Notes under the pieces: model-generated
What the model was told of the DNA's origin: nothing
The model's input: the letters and a program-made list of their open reading frames with translations, nothing else
The model's database searches: none
Origin: Episyrphus balteatus
Lineage: Eukaryota; Arthropoda; Insecta; Diptera; Syrphidae
Assembly: GCF_945859705.1 (NCBI RefSeq)
Contig: NC_079135.1
Coordinates: 15,378,501 to 15,442,500, forward strand
Direction of reading: 5' to 3'
DNA length: 64,000 bases
Part shown: positions 11,831 to 23,957 of the stretch, piece after piece
Position numbering within the stretch: position 1 is the first letter of the stretch
Layout: every line of letters starts with the position of its first letter
Program-made: the position numbers and the translations under genes

Positions 11831-14800
11831 AAAAAAAAACATAGCTATACAAACTCTAAAAATATTGAAAGAACTATAAAATACCATTTTTAACGCGATT
11901 CCTTTATTGCATTTCCAAATATTTTTATTGCATTAAAAACACTGGAAAAAAAAGCTTTTCTTGGAACAAGAAAACCGATTTTTTCGATTTTTTTATGCTC
12001 ATTGGGAGTTCTCAAAACTAAGAATTTTTGTTAAGTTTTGATATTACATAAAAAATAATAGGAAACAATTTTTGGTATGTAAATCAATCTCCGTTTAGTT
12101 TTAATTAAAAAAAAAATAATGATTTGAACCAGTTTAACTAATTGAAATGCTCTGTAATTTTATTTCGATGTACCTATTGTAATTTATAACAATGGCCAAC
12201 AATTATTTTCAAATTTTAAAAATTTTCTAGAAAGATTTACATATATCAAATTTTATAGATTTGGGTTCAGTTAACTCAAAAACCATAGCAGATCTAGTTT
12301 TTGAAATATCAATTTTTTTATATTTGGGGGAATATTCATACTAATTTTTCAGTTTTCCTTATTTTGAGCGTTTATTAAAATTTTCCAGAAAAAATTATAT
12401 TAAACTTAATGTATTAGGGGTCATTAAACATAAAAATCATATTCAAATTTTTAGTAGTTCTATTTTTAGAATAATTTAAGTTTTCCACACTTTGGGGGTA
12501 ATTTCGTACTAATTTTAAAATTATGTATATTTTAACTGTTTGTTAACATTTTCCAGAAAATTTTTTTATCGATCCTAATGTGATTGGGTACACTTAGCCT
12601 AAAAATTACACTGGTTGCTATCTAGGAGCTCTATTTTTTTTTTTTTTAGATATTTTCATTTTTCACGTTTTGGGGTAATTTCATACAATTTTTTTTTTAT
12701 TACAACTGTTTTAAAGGTTTAGCTGGAGAAATTTATTTCGAATATAATTTATTTCGGTTCAGTAAGTAAAATAAAAATTCAAAAAAAAAAATTAAATAAA
12801 AAAAAATTTAACAAAAAAAAAGAAAATTGTATGAATTTCTATATAAATATTCATGTAATATAATAATTTAAAAACTAGAACTCCTAGAAAAAAGTAATGT
12901 TTTTTGCGGAATCAACACCCCAAATTTAATAAGAAATGATAAATAACGGTCTGGAAAATTTTTGTGTGTTGAGCAGTGTTATTCAAGAATGACTTTTTTT
13001 TATTTATCTATTTATTTATTTTTTTTTTTCATATGATTTCAGATTCTTAGTTATCGTTTAGTTAACTTTTTCGGTACCAGCGTTACTCTCATGTAAATTC
13101 GTAAACAAATATTTCATTAAATCATTTTTCAGGTTTCGATGGCTTAATTGAAAGATAATAATGTCTTGTTACTGGATTAGTACAAAAAGTTAGTCAAATA
13201 TCATACTTTTAATTTTTTTTTAAAAAGGGGCTGAAATTCACATTTTTTTTTATATATGGTCATCATTTTGATTGTTTGTTGGCTTGAAAGAAGTAGCATA
13301 CATTATTGTTCTATAAAAAATTATTTTCTCACTTACTTTTAGTTTTAGCCGATCGAGCTCGTGTAGTATTACTAGTAATATTATTTTCAAGTGAAGTACG
13401 TTTGATTTTGTGTACACAAATTTAACGTTTTTACGGACGACTTTTTTTTCAAAAAAAACTGAAATTTTTTCAAACTAATGCTATTGCAACTTTTTAATAG
13501 GTTTCATCGTTTGTGAAAAATAATGTTATTCCCCGAAGATTGCTTATTTTTTACTGCACTATCAGTCGTAAAAGCAGACAGATTTAAGAGCATTAGGCTT
13601 GTCTAAAAATACATTATTATTTCAAACAGTTGAAAAGTCGATTTAAAAAAAAAAAATCAGATTGCTTCAAAAATAGATTATTTATTCAATACATGGTTAA
13701 AATTTTAATATTCTCTATAGTAAAAATGTGTGATTTTTGGTATAAACATGATAACTGCATAAAAAAAAGTAATTAAAACACAATTTCTTAAATATTGTTT
13801 GCCTATATTTTCACTATTTTTTAACATGAAAACTGAACATACGTCTAGAAGAGAGTCTAACTTTAAAGTGATACAACTTTAAAAACTTTTTTAAAAATCA
13901 TTTTAACAACAACATTTAAAGCAGATATATTTATATAAACTTTCTTAAAATATTAAGACTTTCATTAGTTTATCAAAAAACTAAAAAAAAATTCACTTTA
14001 CTCGGATTCTATCAAGTTCATACCTATCTTTATTTCTGTACAAGGTTGAAAAGAGACTACTTACACTTACAAACAGTCTACCATCGCAGTAATTAGCTTC
14101 TCATAATCTTTATGCAACACCTTTAAGATACTTAACGCAAGTGAACTTCAACCCTAGTAGCGGGTAGGTAGGTTACCCTTAGTAGTTACAAAGTGCTGTC
14201 CGCATTAGTCCTATATTAAACATAAGAAACCTGGTGTGCCCTTAAGATAGAATACTTTTTCATGACATACATTTTTAAATTATATTTCTTTATTTATTTA
14301 TTAAATTATAAAAAAATAAGAAACCATACAAATAAAACCACACATAATGATTTTTTCTTGTAATTAGTAATGTCCTTTTACGTATGTTTGTATTAATTTA
14401 ATACATGGACACGCATACAAAAAAAAAAAATAAAATATTATATAGGTACCTAGGTACATCTAGTATTCTAGGTACCTTTCGTATTATAACACTAAATAAT
14501 GTGAAATCTTACTTCTCAGAAGTTGGATATGAAGGATATATATTTTTTTTTATTCTTCGCTGTAAGTTTGCCCAAGGCAAACAACAAGTACAACAAAAAA
14601 GAAAATGAAGAAGAAAGAAAAAAAAACCCATCTTGTAATTTCCAAGCATCAAGAGAGAAGATTTTTCTTTTGTCCTCCTTAACCACACTCTTATAGTCCT
14701 GCTTGCTGCTGCTCCTTCTCAGTTATAATAATTTTTTTTTTCTTCTTCTTCATTTTTTTTTTTTATTTTCTTCCTAACAACCTTGAGCTGCTCTGTGCTA

Positions 14801-15059
14801 AAATTATAAACGAAAATGGTTTTCATTCTGCCAGTAGTGGTTTTTCTGGTTTGTGCAAGAGTTCTTATGTTTTTTTTTTCTCTTATTTTACTTTTTTTTG
14901 TTTTAATTTTTTGTTGTATTTATTCAAGGTGTTAGATGACGTTAAAGGATAATGAACATAAATAAGAAAAAAAAAATTCCCTTATTCTTTCTCTACACAC
15001 AATAAAATAAAAACCAAAAAAAAAAAAATGTATTCTTGAGAAATAATTGCATAGCTTAC

Positions 15060-15128
15060 CCCTTCTTTGCCGCCAGATTCACCTTTTTGTCCTTTTGGAC
15101 CAAATTCACCTTTGATACCAGTGCGTCC
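15060..15128 (-). CDS. Collagen gene 69-nt exon
   Basis: 69 nt, 23 codons, phase 0. It is separated from the previous exon by a 69-bp intron (15129-15197) with a strong pyrimidine tract. It continues G-H-P into GRT-GIK-GEF-GPK-GQK-GES and ends G-G-K-E-G, where an extra Gly shifts the triplet register by one before the next exon. The donor is gtaag. Confidence 0.88.
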
Positions 15129-15197
15129 CTATTTAATAGAAACAAAAAATAAAAAATAAAATAATGAAAAAAAAAAAATTATAATTAATATTCTTAC

Positions 15198-15743
15198 AGG
15201 ATGTCCCATTTCTCCAGGAAGGCCAGGTACACCCGGTGGCCCGATTGGACCACTAGGTCCCTGTTTCCCATGTCTACCACGCATGCCTTTTTCACCCTTC
15301 TCGCCTTTCGTTCCATTCAACATCATTCCTTCACCTCCAAAGAAAGCCTGTCCGGGAGGTCCTTCCGGTCCCCGATCACCCTTAGTCCCAGCACTTCCCT
15401 TCAGACCCCGCTCACCTTTTTCGCCTTTGATACCAGGGAGACCTGTGAGACCGGCCGGTCCAGCCGGTCCCGGTTCTCCCGTCGCACCCTGTGATCCCGA
15501 CACACCTCTCGGTCCCATCGATCCCGGAGGTCCTGCCGGACAGGTACATTGTGTCATATTCATCTGAGTGTCTGTGTAGATAACAGTGCCTGGCGGGCCT
15601 GATGGACCCATAGGTCCAACATCACCCGGCATTCCTCTATCTCCTTTCAGTCCAGTGGCACCTGGTGGACCGGAAAGTCCTGGCAAACCAGGTTGCCCTG
15701 GTTCACCTTTTATTCCAGCTGGTCCGTGTGGCCCCGGATGACC
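15198..15743 (-). CDS. Collagen gene large exon: Gly-X-Y, Cys-Thr-Cys interruption, Gly-X-Y
   Basis: 546 nt, 182 codons, phase 0. The acceptor is cgtttttag and the donor gtaaga. Residues 1-54 are Gly-X-Y. A non-collagenous insert of about 18 residues follows (IYTDTQMNMTQCTCPA, with a possible N-glycosylation site N-M-T). Then comes a long Gly-X-Y block rich in KGE/KGD triplets with a second interruption (QAFFGGEGMMLN, N-G-T sequon), and the exon closes G-E-M-G-H-P. The C-T-C-P-A-G-P-P start of the second block resembles the Cys-x-Cys starts of membrane-associated collagens (from memory). Several plus-strand open frames here are shadows. Confidence 0.93.
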
Positions 15744-16598
15744 CTAAAAACGAAGAAACAATGTATTATTTTATATGTTTTGAACTTTTAAACCCGTTTG
15801 CCCCCCCCCCCCCTTCCTTTAATTGGAAACCCTAAGGCTAGACCCTGCCTGCACCACATCCTTATGAAGCTTTAGATCCATCAACAATAAAACGAAACAT
15901 GAAATTCAAATTGAATTCAAATTTCGGTTCCGTCGCATAAACTCCTTGAAACAAATTAAATTCCACACCCTAAGGACATGTGAGTCAGAAGGAGTAAAGG
16001 GGCGAATATAGGTATACACAAAAAAAAGAGAATGTTCGAGACTTTCAAGGAGTTGTTGTGTTTTTTGCCACCCAATATATGGAAGGCAAAACAATTACAG
16101 ATACAGCATTGTACTTCACTCCTTATGGTAACCATAAATTTATTACAATCGTCCTTCTTGCAACAAACAAGCAGGTATACCAGCTTTGACTAGGACAACT
16201 AACTACAACTTGGGGGGAATTTGACGCAATCCTCAGTATTGTACTCGTACTTTTGCTCCTTACTACACTACACGACGACGTATGAATTATTAAAGTAGAA
16301 TGAATATATCCTCAGTGTACACAGTTTATAGGTTGCCAAAGAGCTCCTGAAAGAGGCCATAATTTCTACACGTCGTCGTACAACCGTACTCATGTTTAGT
16401 TGTCACCTCTTTTCGTCGTCTTCACCATGTGTCGTAGTATTTCGCAATACATTCGTCTCACTTTCTAAACCAAAAACTAACGAAACAAAACCGCTCGACT
16501 GACAAGAAAGTGTATAGAGTGGTTCACCCAAGTTTGAGGCATTTCGAAGAAGTATGACGGGCGTCTTGCAAGTAGTTGTTAGTGAAATAAAATCTTAC
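15744..16598 (-). other. Intron of the collagen gene
   Basis: 855 bp between the 57-nt and 546-nt exons. A 13-C run lies near 15803; otherwise unremarkable. Confidence 0.65.
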
Positions 16599-16655
16599 CA
16601 CAGTGCCTGGCACCTCAAAGACGCTTCTTCCCCCTCTAGCCCCGTCTACCCCTAC
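16599..16655 (-). CDS. Collagen gene 57-nt small exon
   Basis: 57 nt, 19 codons, phase 0 at both ends; acceptor aaaaaag, donor gtaaga. It reads V-GVD-GAR-GGR followed by SVFEVPGTV: three triplets, then a break. Phase matches both neighbours (exon ending G-D-R at 20990 and exon beginning G-H-P at 15743). It is too short to stand out as an open frame. The acceptor lacks a good pyrimidine tract, so it may be alternatively spliced (inference). Confidence 0.65.
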
Positions 16656-19600
16656 CTTTTTTGCAGAATGTCAATCAAATAGCAAGAGTTGGGAAAACAA
16701 ATTATCCTTGCACTTTATGCATATGTAGATTTAACCAAATTAGTTCATGAAAGGATATTATAAAGTCTCATAATTATGTTACCTACGAGTGTGAGTGTGT
16801 GTGTGTATAGGTAGCAGTTCGACACATACCTTGAGTATCTTATATAGAAATCCCAGAATCAGGATTCACCTAGTTTAAATGACTAATTTGGTTTCTTTTA
16901 AAATTCTTTATAAAAGCCTTGAAGGATGCAAATAGAGGATAAAATCGTAGTCCTTTCTGGTGTGTGTCTAGTTTGTATACTTTTAGTCTATTGTGGTTGA
17001 AGAGGAGTCGTCTCTTATTGAGTGCAGCTACTAGACATATATTTACTTCTGTCAAAATCATAAGAATGCACACACACTCCAATAGTAAAAGGTGTGTTAG
17101 ATTATGTTTGCTACTCGAAGTTGTGTCTTGAGAGATTTTGTGTCCCATAGCAAGGAAAAGTATACTTGAAGCGACAGCATATAGGTACTGTAAAAGTGGA
17201 ATATTTGACAAGGATTTTTGGTGTTGTTTTTGCTATTAAATCGAGGAGTTTGTTTTTTTATCCTTTTTTGTTGTTTTTTTGATTTTTGTTTTTTGATTTT
17301 TTAGTGAAAATGCAAAAGAATATAAGGATGTTGATGATGATGATGGAGTTTCTATATCCTTTAGTTGAAATGCTTTTTGCAACGTTTATGCGGATCTTTG
17401 ATTTGTTATGCAAATATATCTTAGGTAGGTAGGTACTTTGTTTTTTTGTATTTGTGGTTTTCTTTGAAGTTTGTTATTGGGTTGGTTTTGCTGGTGTGAG
17501 GGGGGAGGAACATCAAAGTAAGCTTAACACTTTGGATGATATTTTTTTTTTAACTTTTTTTTTTAATATAGGGGAGGTAGGATGTAGTTGAAAAAATTTT
17601 TGTATTTACACATGATAATTTGTTTTGAGTTTCTTCTTTATGAAGATGAAGAAGAGAAAATTTAAATTAAAGGCAAAGAAATTATTTGGTTGTGTAAGGG
17701 TAAATTAATTAAAACAAATATACAAAAAATTCAAATACATTTTAATGAACATCAGAATACAGGTAGATATAACTTGCTTTCTGTGTCTATAGAATATTTT
17801 TGCCTTTTTTAGTTAAAGGAAGTTTAGGGAGTCTTTAAAAAGTTAAGAGAAATGGGTTTTAGGAACTAGTTTGTAAAACGTGGAAATAAACTTTTTGACT
17901 CTAAAATGAGCATTTTTGTTTTTAAATAGACAAAATATGTAGGTAGGTAAATATAGGAAAAATACACTTAAAGGACCTAGGTATTTTAAATCGTGGGTGA
18001 TTAATGCTCATATTTTTAGTGTAACTATGAAGTTCAAATCAGGACAAGAAACATATTTCTTGTTTGCTCCGGAATCTGGATGATCGAAAATGTTTTGAAA
18101 GTAGTTTTAGCATATTTTTTTGCCAAAAATGGCCAGAATTAATTTTTTGACACATTTTCAGTCAGAAAAACTATATCTTATTATCAGGTTTAATATCTGC
18201 AAAAATCAGTTTATTGTGTTACCCCAACATAATTTGGTATTGTAATTTCTCACTTGTCACATCAATATGGAATCTGGAAGGTCAATTTAAATATTTTGAC
18301 AACATAGTTCGGTGGTAGAAAAAATTTTCTTAAGCATTTTTTCAGACAGCTTTTTTTCAGAAGAGCCATTTGTTGTTTCTGCAAAAAGTTTGAAATTTTA
18401 AACTGTTTGTTGCAACTTTGGCTTAGATTGACGTTAGACTTGCATATCTCAAAGGAAAAGAACTTAAAAAAAAAGGTTTTTTAAAAGACTGAACATTGAA
18501 CATATAATGTCCTCTTTGGGTACAATTTTTCCTATACAAAGTCTAAAAATTTAACAGACACCCTAAAACGAAAACCTTTTTGAAGATTTTGTCAAAAACC
18601 TGACATGATGGCATAAAATTAACTTCGAATACGATTTCATTTTTTGAACTTTTTGTGAAGTAAATAAAAGTACCTATTGAAAACTTTAAAAATCCATGCT
18701 ATTAGGTACTGGTATTAACTGAAAAATTGATCCTGAAAAAGAGTTTTTTTTTTCTATTTTGGCAATATTTTCAAGATTATCTTAGAATTTTTTCTTTAGA
18801 AAAAAAAAGAACAAAAATATGAAGTTTCAACCAAATTTTTCACAAACTTATGCGATTGATTGAAATTCAGTCTATTTTTTCAAAAAAAAAAAAAAAAACA
18901 AAAAAAAGAACAGGTTCCCATAACTTTATCAGATACAAAATATTGCTTTTAAATTTTTTCTAAAAATGTATTTTTTGAGCTAATTTTAAAAAATGCTCGA
19001 AATAATAGTTTCAATTTTTTCAAGTATCTATAACTTTTACATTGATTTTGTTTTTTTTTTTTTTAGTTATGGGTCTAATTTATTTATATTTATCAGAAAT
19101 TGTTTTCCTATGTGCGAACGGTTTCTTTCAAATATCTTGGAAAGCTACAAAGTGAACCCGAGTTTAAAATTAATTTTTTTGACTACCAAAATTTTAAAAT
19201 TAATTTTAAAAAAAATGTGTAGTTTAATAATGTAGGTAGTTACATATTTCTTTTGGATTCATTAGTGTTTTGTTTGAACTTAAATTAATAAAAAAAAATG
19301 GCGAATGAAATCAATTTCAGAAAAATTACCGTTATAAAATTCAAAAAAAAAAAACAATTTTTTGACCTTCAGAAAAGTATATTTTGGTTCTGGTGGCAAA
19401 AATTGGTTTGACCAGTGTTAAACGAGGTTTATAAAAAAAATCATGAAAACTGGACCTAAGTATTTCCGGTCCAAAAAATTCTCTTTTTTGAACTGAAGTG
19501 ATTCATTTTATTATGTTCTGAAGTTAAAGTAAAAAAATTGTTTGAAGTTACTTATCGAGGTTAAAAAAATGCATTTACCTATAAGCGTCAATGAAGCCAA

Positions 19601-20989
19601 GCAATTTGTGTGTTCAACAAAAAAATATAGTCAAACTATAGAAAAAAAAATTAAAACTTAAATTAAAAAATTAGTTTTGAGAAAATATTTAAATATAGGT
19701 AGCTATATTTGCAGAGTATAAACTGAATCCAAACACTGTTGTGCAAATTTCTCAATGAATTTAAGTAGTCAAAAAAGGTTACACATACACCACAGTGACC
19801 GCTTGCTTTAGCTTAAACACTGAAAATTGATTAGCAAAAATTGGCCATAAAAATTTAAGAAAACTAGTTGAAAACTAGGAATAATCAATTTGAAATACCT
19901 TGTCAAATGAATAAAGGTGGCAAATATTTCTGAAAGAGGCCATTTCTTATTATTGAGTGTAAAAAATTATTATCATTATTAAAAACTCGACAATCCTAAA
20001 TTAACATCCTAGACGATAATATTATTTATGGTCCACTTATACAATTTTCTTGCAAACAAATTTAGCTTTTTCTGAATTCTTGTTCCTAAATTTATATTCT
20101 CCAAACGTCATCAATCAACCTATAATTGACAAGTCCCTTATACCTATAATATATTATGTTTTTTTTTTTTTTTTTTTTTTTTTCTAAGACTAAACACAAA
20201 GATCAATTCAATGTTATCCATCAATATGATGAAGACATAATTCGAGCCATTTCATTTTCTACTGAATTTTTGACCTGATGATCGATTGAATATATATCTC
20301 CAAACCACGATTGAATATATACAAATGAAGGGTTCATTCATATAGATGAGTTGAAGCTAACTAATAAATCTATTTTTATACACAAAAAAAACCCTAGAAA
20401 TAAAAAAAAGAAGAAGAAAAAACCCTTAGATGTTAAAATATTCCAAGCACATGAGACACTCAATTCCATATTAATCGCAGAAAACTCCTGATTCCTTTTT
20501 TTTCATCTTTTTTTTTTTTGAGAATACAAATAGAGTCAAATGATACCTTTCGATTTTTCCACCCATCGAACTTCATAACAGAACACCAAAAGGTTCTCAA
20601 CCAATAAATTAAGTGTGAAATTGAAAAGATAACGAGATGATACATATATTTAGGTACCATGTATACAAAAAAAAAAAAAAAAAAAAACAACCAAGGACCT
20701 CGTTGACCTTTTTTTCTATTCGAACAAGCATCACCCGAGGGGTGGGGTCGACTTGGCTTTACAAAAAGAATAATTCCCTTTTACCCTTATATCTCTATAC
20801 AACCAGTGGAGGACTTTTTTGTGCTGCTTGTTTTATGACTGACAAATTGGGTTCTTATTTTAAGCCCGTTTTCGTCCTTTTTACGCAAATTAAAGTAGGG
20901 CAAACGGTATCAAAGAGAGTCACAAAAATAAAATAAATAAAAAAAGAAGAAGAAAAAAAACTTTTTTTCGTCAAGCCAACCACACTTAC
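16656..20989 (-). other. 4.3-kb intron of the collagen gene
   Basis: AT-rich, with a short (GT)n at about 16796-16806 and long T runs near 20160-20183. A minus-strand open frame of 113 codons at 16870-17211 looks like chance. Nothing else supported. Confidence 0.6.
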
Positions 20990-21154
20990 CCTGTCACCTT
21001 TTATGCCGGATGTTCCTGGACTACCACGCTCCCCTTTTGATCCTGGCTGCCCTCGTTCGCCCTGCCGTCCGATGTCACCTTTTTCGCCAGCATCACCCTT
21101 TGGGCCCGGTGTACTCGTCCTCAGTCCAGGCATAGAATTTACCATCAGTGATTC
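20990..21154 (-). CDS. Collagen gene exon: short NC segment then Gly-X-Y
   Basis: 165 nt, 55 codons, phase 0. The donor is gtaagt. The acceptor caacag follows an A-rich rather than pyrimidine-rich tract, so the 5' border is slightly less sure than the rest. About 16 non-collagenous residues (ESLMVNSMPGLRTST) precede a run of triplets rich in Glu/Lys/Arg (PKGDAGEKGDIGRQGERG) ending in G-D-R. The preceding intron is about 32.7 kb. Confidence 0.85.
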
Positions 21155-23281
21155 CTGTTGTTTGGTGATGTTGTTTTTTTTTTTTTGGATTTTGTCAAAG
21201 GATTAACGTTTGATGTTGCCAACAACGACGCGAACGTGAAAGGAATTTTTTTGTGAAAAAAAGGTAAAACAAAATTTATATTAGAATATGATTTTTGGTA
21301 AACGAGAAATTTATAAATTTTGAAATAATAAAAATATATTTAGGATAAAAGGTATATTTTTTTTCAACTTTTTTCGAAAATATTTGATATGTTATTAAAC
21401 TCTTTGAAATCACTCACTCAACAGGACAACCAAAAAAAAAAGATATTGCAAAAAAATCTGCGAATAGGTACTTTACTTACAAAGTATTAAAACCACAAAA
21501 GCAAGTTTTTACTTTATTTAGATTTTGAAAATAACTTTAAATATAAAATGTATGACATGAGGTGAAAGAAACGTTAGTAAATAGTTTACGTTGACAGTCT
21601 GACTTGCAAGAAAATTGAAAATTTTAATAAAAAAAAAAAACAATCATATTTAAAGTAACGCTTCTGAATATTGAATCTCTTTTAAAGAAAGGTTTAATAT
21701 TTTTTGTTAGGTATACTCGTAAGTCGTAATTAAATGAGTTTACTCAAAATCTATAAAATTTTAACTTAAAATCCTAGTAAACTATATTTTTACCCATTTT
21801 TGCTGTCCAACTGATACGATAATATAATTTAGAACAATAATAATTTATATTTAAATAATTGTGATTTTTGAAAAGTTCTATCAACAATGTTGTTGGAACC
21901 CTAAAACCCTTAAAACCCTTTTAATTAAATCGAAAAGAGGCAGATAAGATTTTGTAGTAGCCATGAATATCATCAAAGCGGAAAAGATGAAACAAAATGG
22001 ATAGCGAAAATTGGTAGCGCACTACCAATTTACCCAGATTTGATATATTATTTTTTGTAACTATCGATTTTTACTTTATATTTTCTTTTGTGTCATAATA
22101 ATAATTATTTTTGTGCCAATTAAGTACTCAAAGATAAAAATTTCCATACAAAAAAAAAATTCAAAAGTACCTTTTTGTTGGTCATTTTCGAAAAAAGTTT
22201 TTTTTTTTTGTAGACGAAAACTACCCCATTTTTTGAGGAACTTTCCATACATTTTTCAAAAAAAAAAATATTCCTTTTCCATACAAATTAATTTTCTGCT
22301 AACATGAATTTGGTTTTTCCAAAAATTTCGAATCTTTTCGAAAAAATGTCTTGAAATTATTTTTTTTGTTTTAAAAATCTCAGAAAATAAGGTAAACTTA
22401 TTGAAGCATTTAATTATTAATTTTGTACGAAAATGACAAAACAATATTTTTCTTTGATTTGTAGTGCATTTAGTTAGCACCTATATACTAAAATTATCTC
22501 GATAGGTATTTGTACTAAAATTTATTTTAACTAACGACAATCTTCATTTTCAGTTGGGATCTACATTCGATTAATTTTTCAATCACGATTTATGTGAGAA
22601 GAAGATGGAATTCGAATGAAATTCTACGCGATGACAACAAAAAAGAAAAAACTCTCATTGGAAAAGTCTTCGAAATTAAATGTCGTCGATAGAAAAGTAT
22701 TCTTTAGAAAATTATGGGAGGTAAAACATATTCTTCTTCATGCAAACAAAAATCAGGAATATCAGAGAAGTACAAGCAAAAAAAAAATCAGTTTTGAACC
22801 AAATCATATTTTTCTGATTTTTTCGTGCCTTGTGCACTAGCAAGTTTTTGAAAATATTGAAAATTAACAGGCCAAAAACGCGGTTCTTGGCTATTGCTTT
22901 GAATTACTTTTCCGTTATTTTTTTTTTTTTGCAAAACTTGAAAATTGTATCATCTAAAATATATTTATTTTTATTCAAAATTAATTTGTCCCTCAAAGAT
23001 ATTTTAAATAGATACTTAAGTTATTTTAAAATCTTAATGGTTGACATAATTAATAGTTTTTTGAAGGAAATTTCCAATTTGTGACTTCTCATTTCGATAA
23101 AAAAAAATACCATACTTAATACGTTTATTTCTTGGATTTAACATACAATAATATTTCATTTAATATTACTTTTTGAGACTTTATAACGAAAATTGTGCGA
23201 TTAGATAAGCTCAAAAACTAGCCGTTAAAGAGAAAGTTTCCTCCGAAATCGCAATAAAAGTGTTTCTGAGTTGTATCGTTT

Positions 23282-23722
23282 TAGTCCAGTGCATTTATGA
23301 TGTTCATATATGGGCGACCCAGCAGTTTGTACCACCCCAAATTTTTTTTTGCTCCTTCGATAGAGTATTGGCTGAATATCATTACCCGATTTTTCGCACT
23401 CGCGAAATTCACCTTAAGGCCGCCATCTTGGATTTTAGTTTTTGTTGAATATCTCGATTTCTATTTATCCTACATAAAAGTTGTGTATACAAGAAACGTA
23501 GGCAAATAAATTTCGCGTCTTTTATGTTAAAAACATTTTTTCGATATTCTGAATATTAAAAAAAGTTACATACCAATAAATTAAAAAAAAACGAAAAAAA
23601 TGACAATTTTAAAGATTTGAGCACTTTTTATCAAAATTATGAAAAAACGTATTGAAAAAAGATTATTTGCCTTAAAATTCTCTACAACTCTGCCATACAA
23701 CTTTTTTTTGTATCTCTATAAT
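23282..23722 (+). repeat. Left arm of the palindromic element
   Basis: Starts TAGTCCAGTGCA; inverted match to 32678-33107. Confidence 0.8.
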
Positions 23723-23957
23723 TAATAAAGTTATTAATAATGTTTGTTAAAAAATACCCCTTTTTTACGAAATGAAGAGACTTAAATATAAAAAAATTGC
23801 AGGTCCTGAATTTTTTCTTGTAACATAAAGCTTTTAAATACTCACTGATCATTTAAAATTCAAAATTGGTAAAAAACAAATTTAGAAAAAAATAAAGATA
23901 AAAAACACAAACAAAAAAGAGCATTTTTAACAAAAAAAAAGTACTTATAACTTGGTA

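Larger units (their letters stand above)
5616..15059 (-). other. 9.4-kb intron of the collagen gene
   Basis: AT-rich intron. It holds the hairpin at 7759-7871, the MITE at 10344-10811 inside an interspersed repeat, a diverged repeat at about 11735-11830 and many poly-A/T runs. I looked for further Gly-X-Y exons and found none. Confidence 0.7.

Noticed and set aside
15201..15567. Plus-strand open frames of 94-97 codons over the collagen exon
   Set aside because: They are the complement of Gly-X-Y coding sequence (few stops because of C-rich codons); splice sites and repeats support only the minus strand.
16870..17211. 113-codon minus-strand frame in a collagen intron
   Set aside because: No splice-site or motif support, composition typical of AT-rich chance frames, and not collagenous.
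23952..23954. TTG as the start of ORF1
   Set aside because: It lies in the presumed target duplication; the frame is merely open there and the real N terminus is probably missing.
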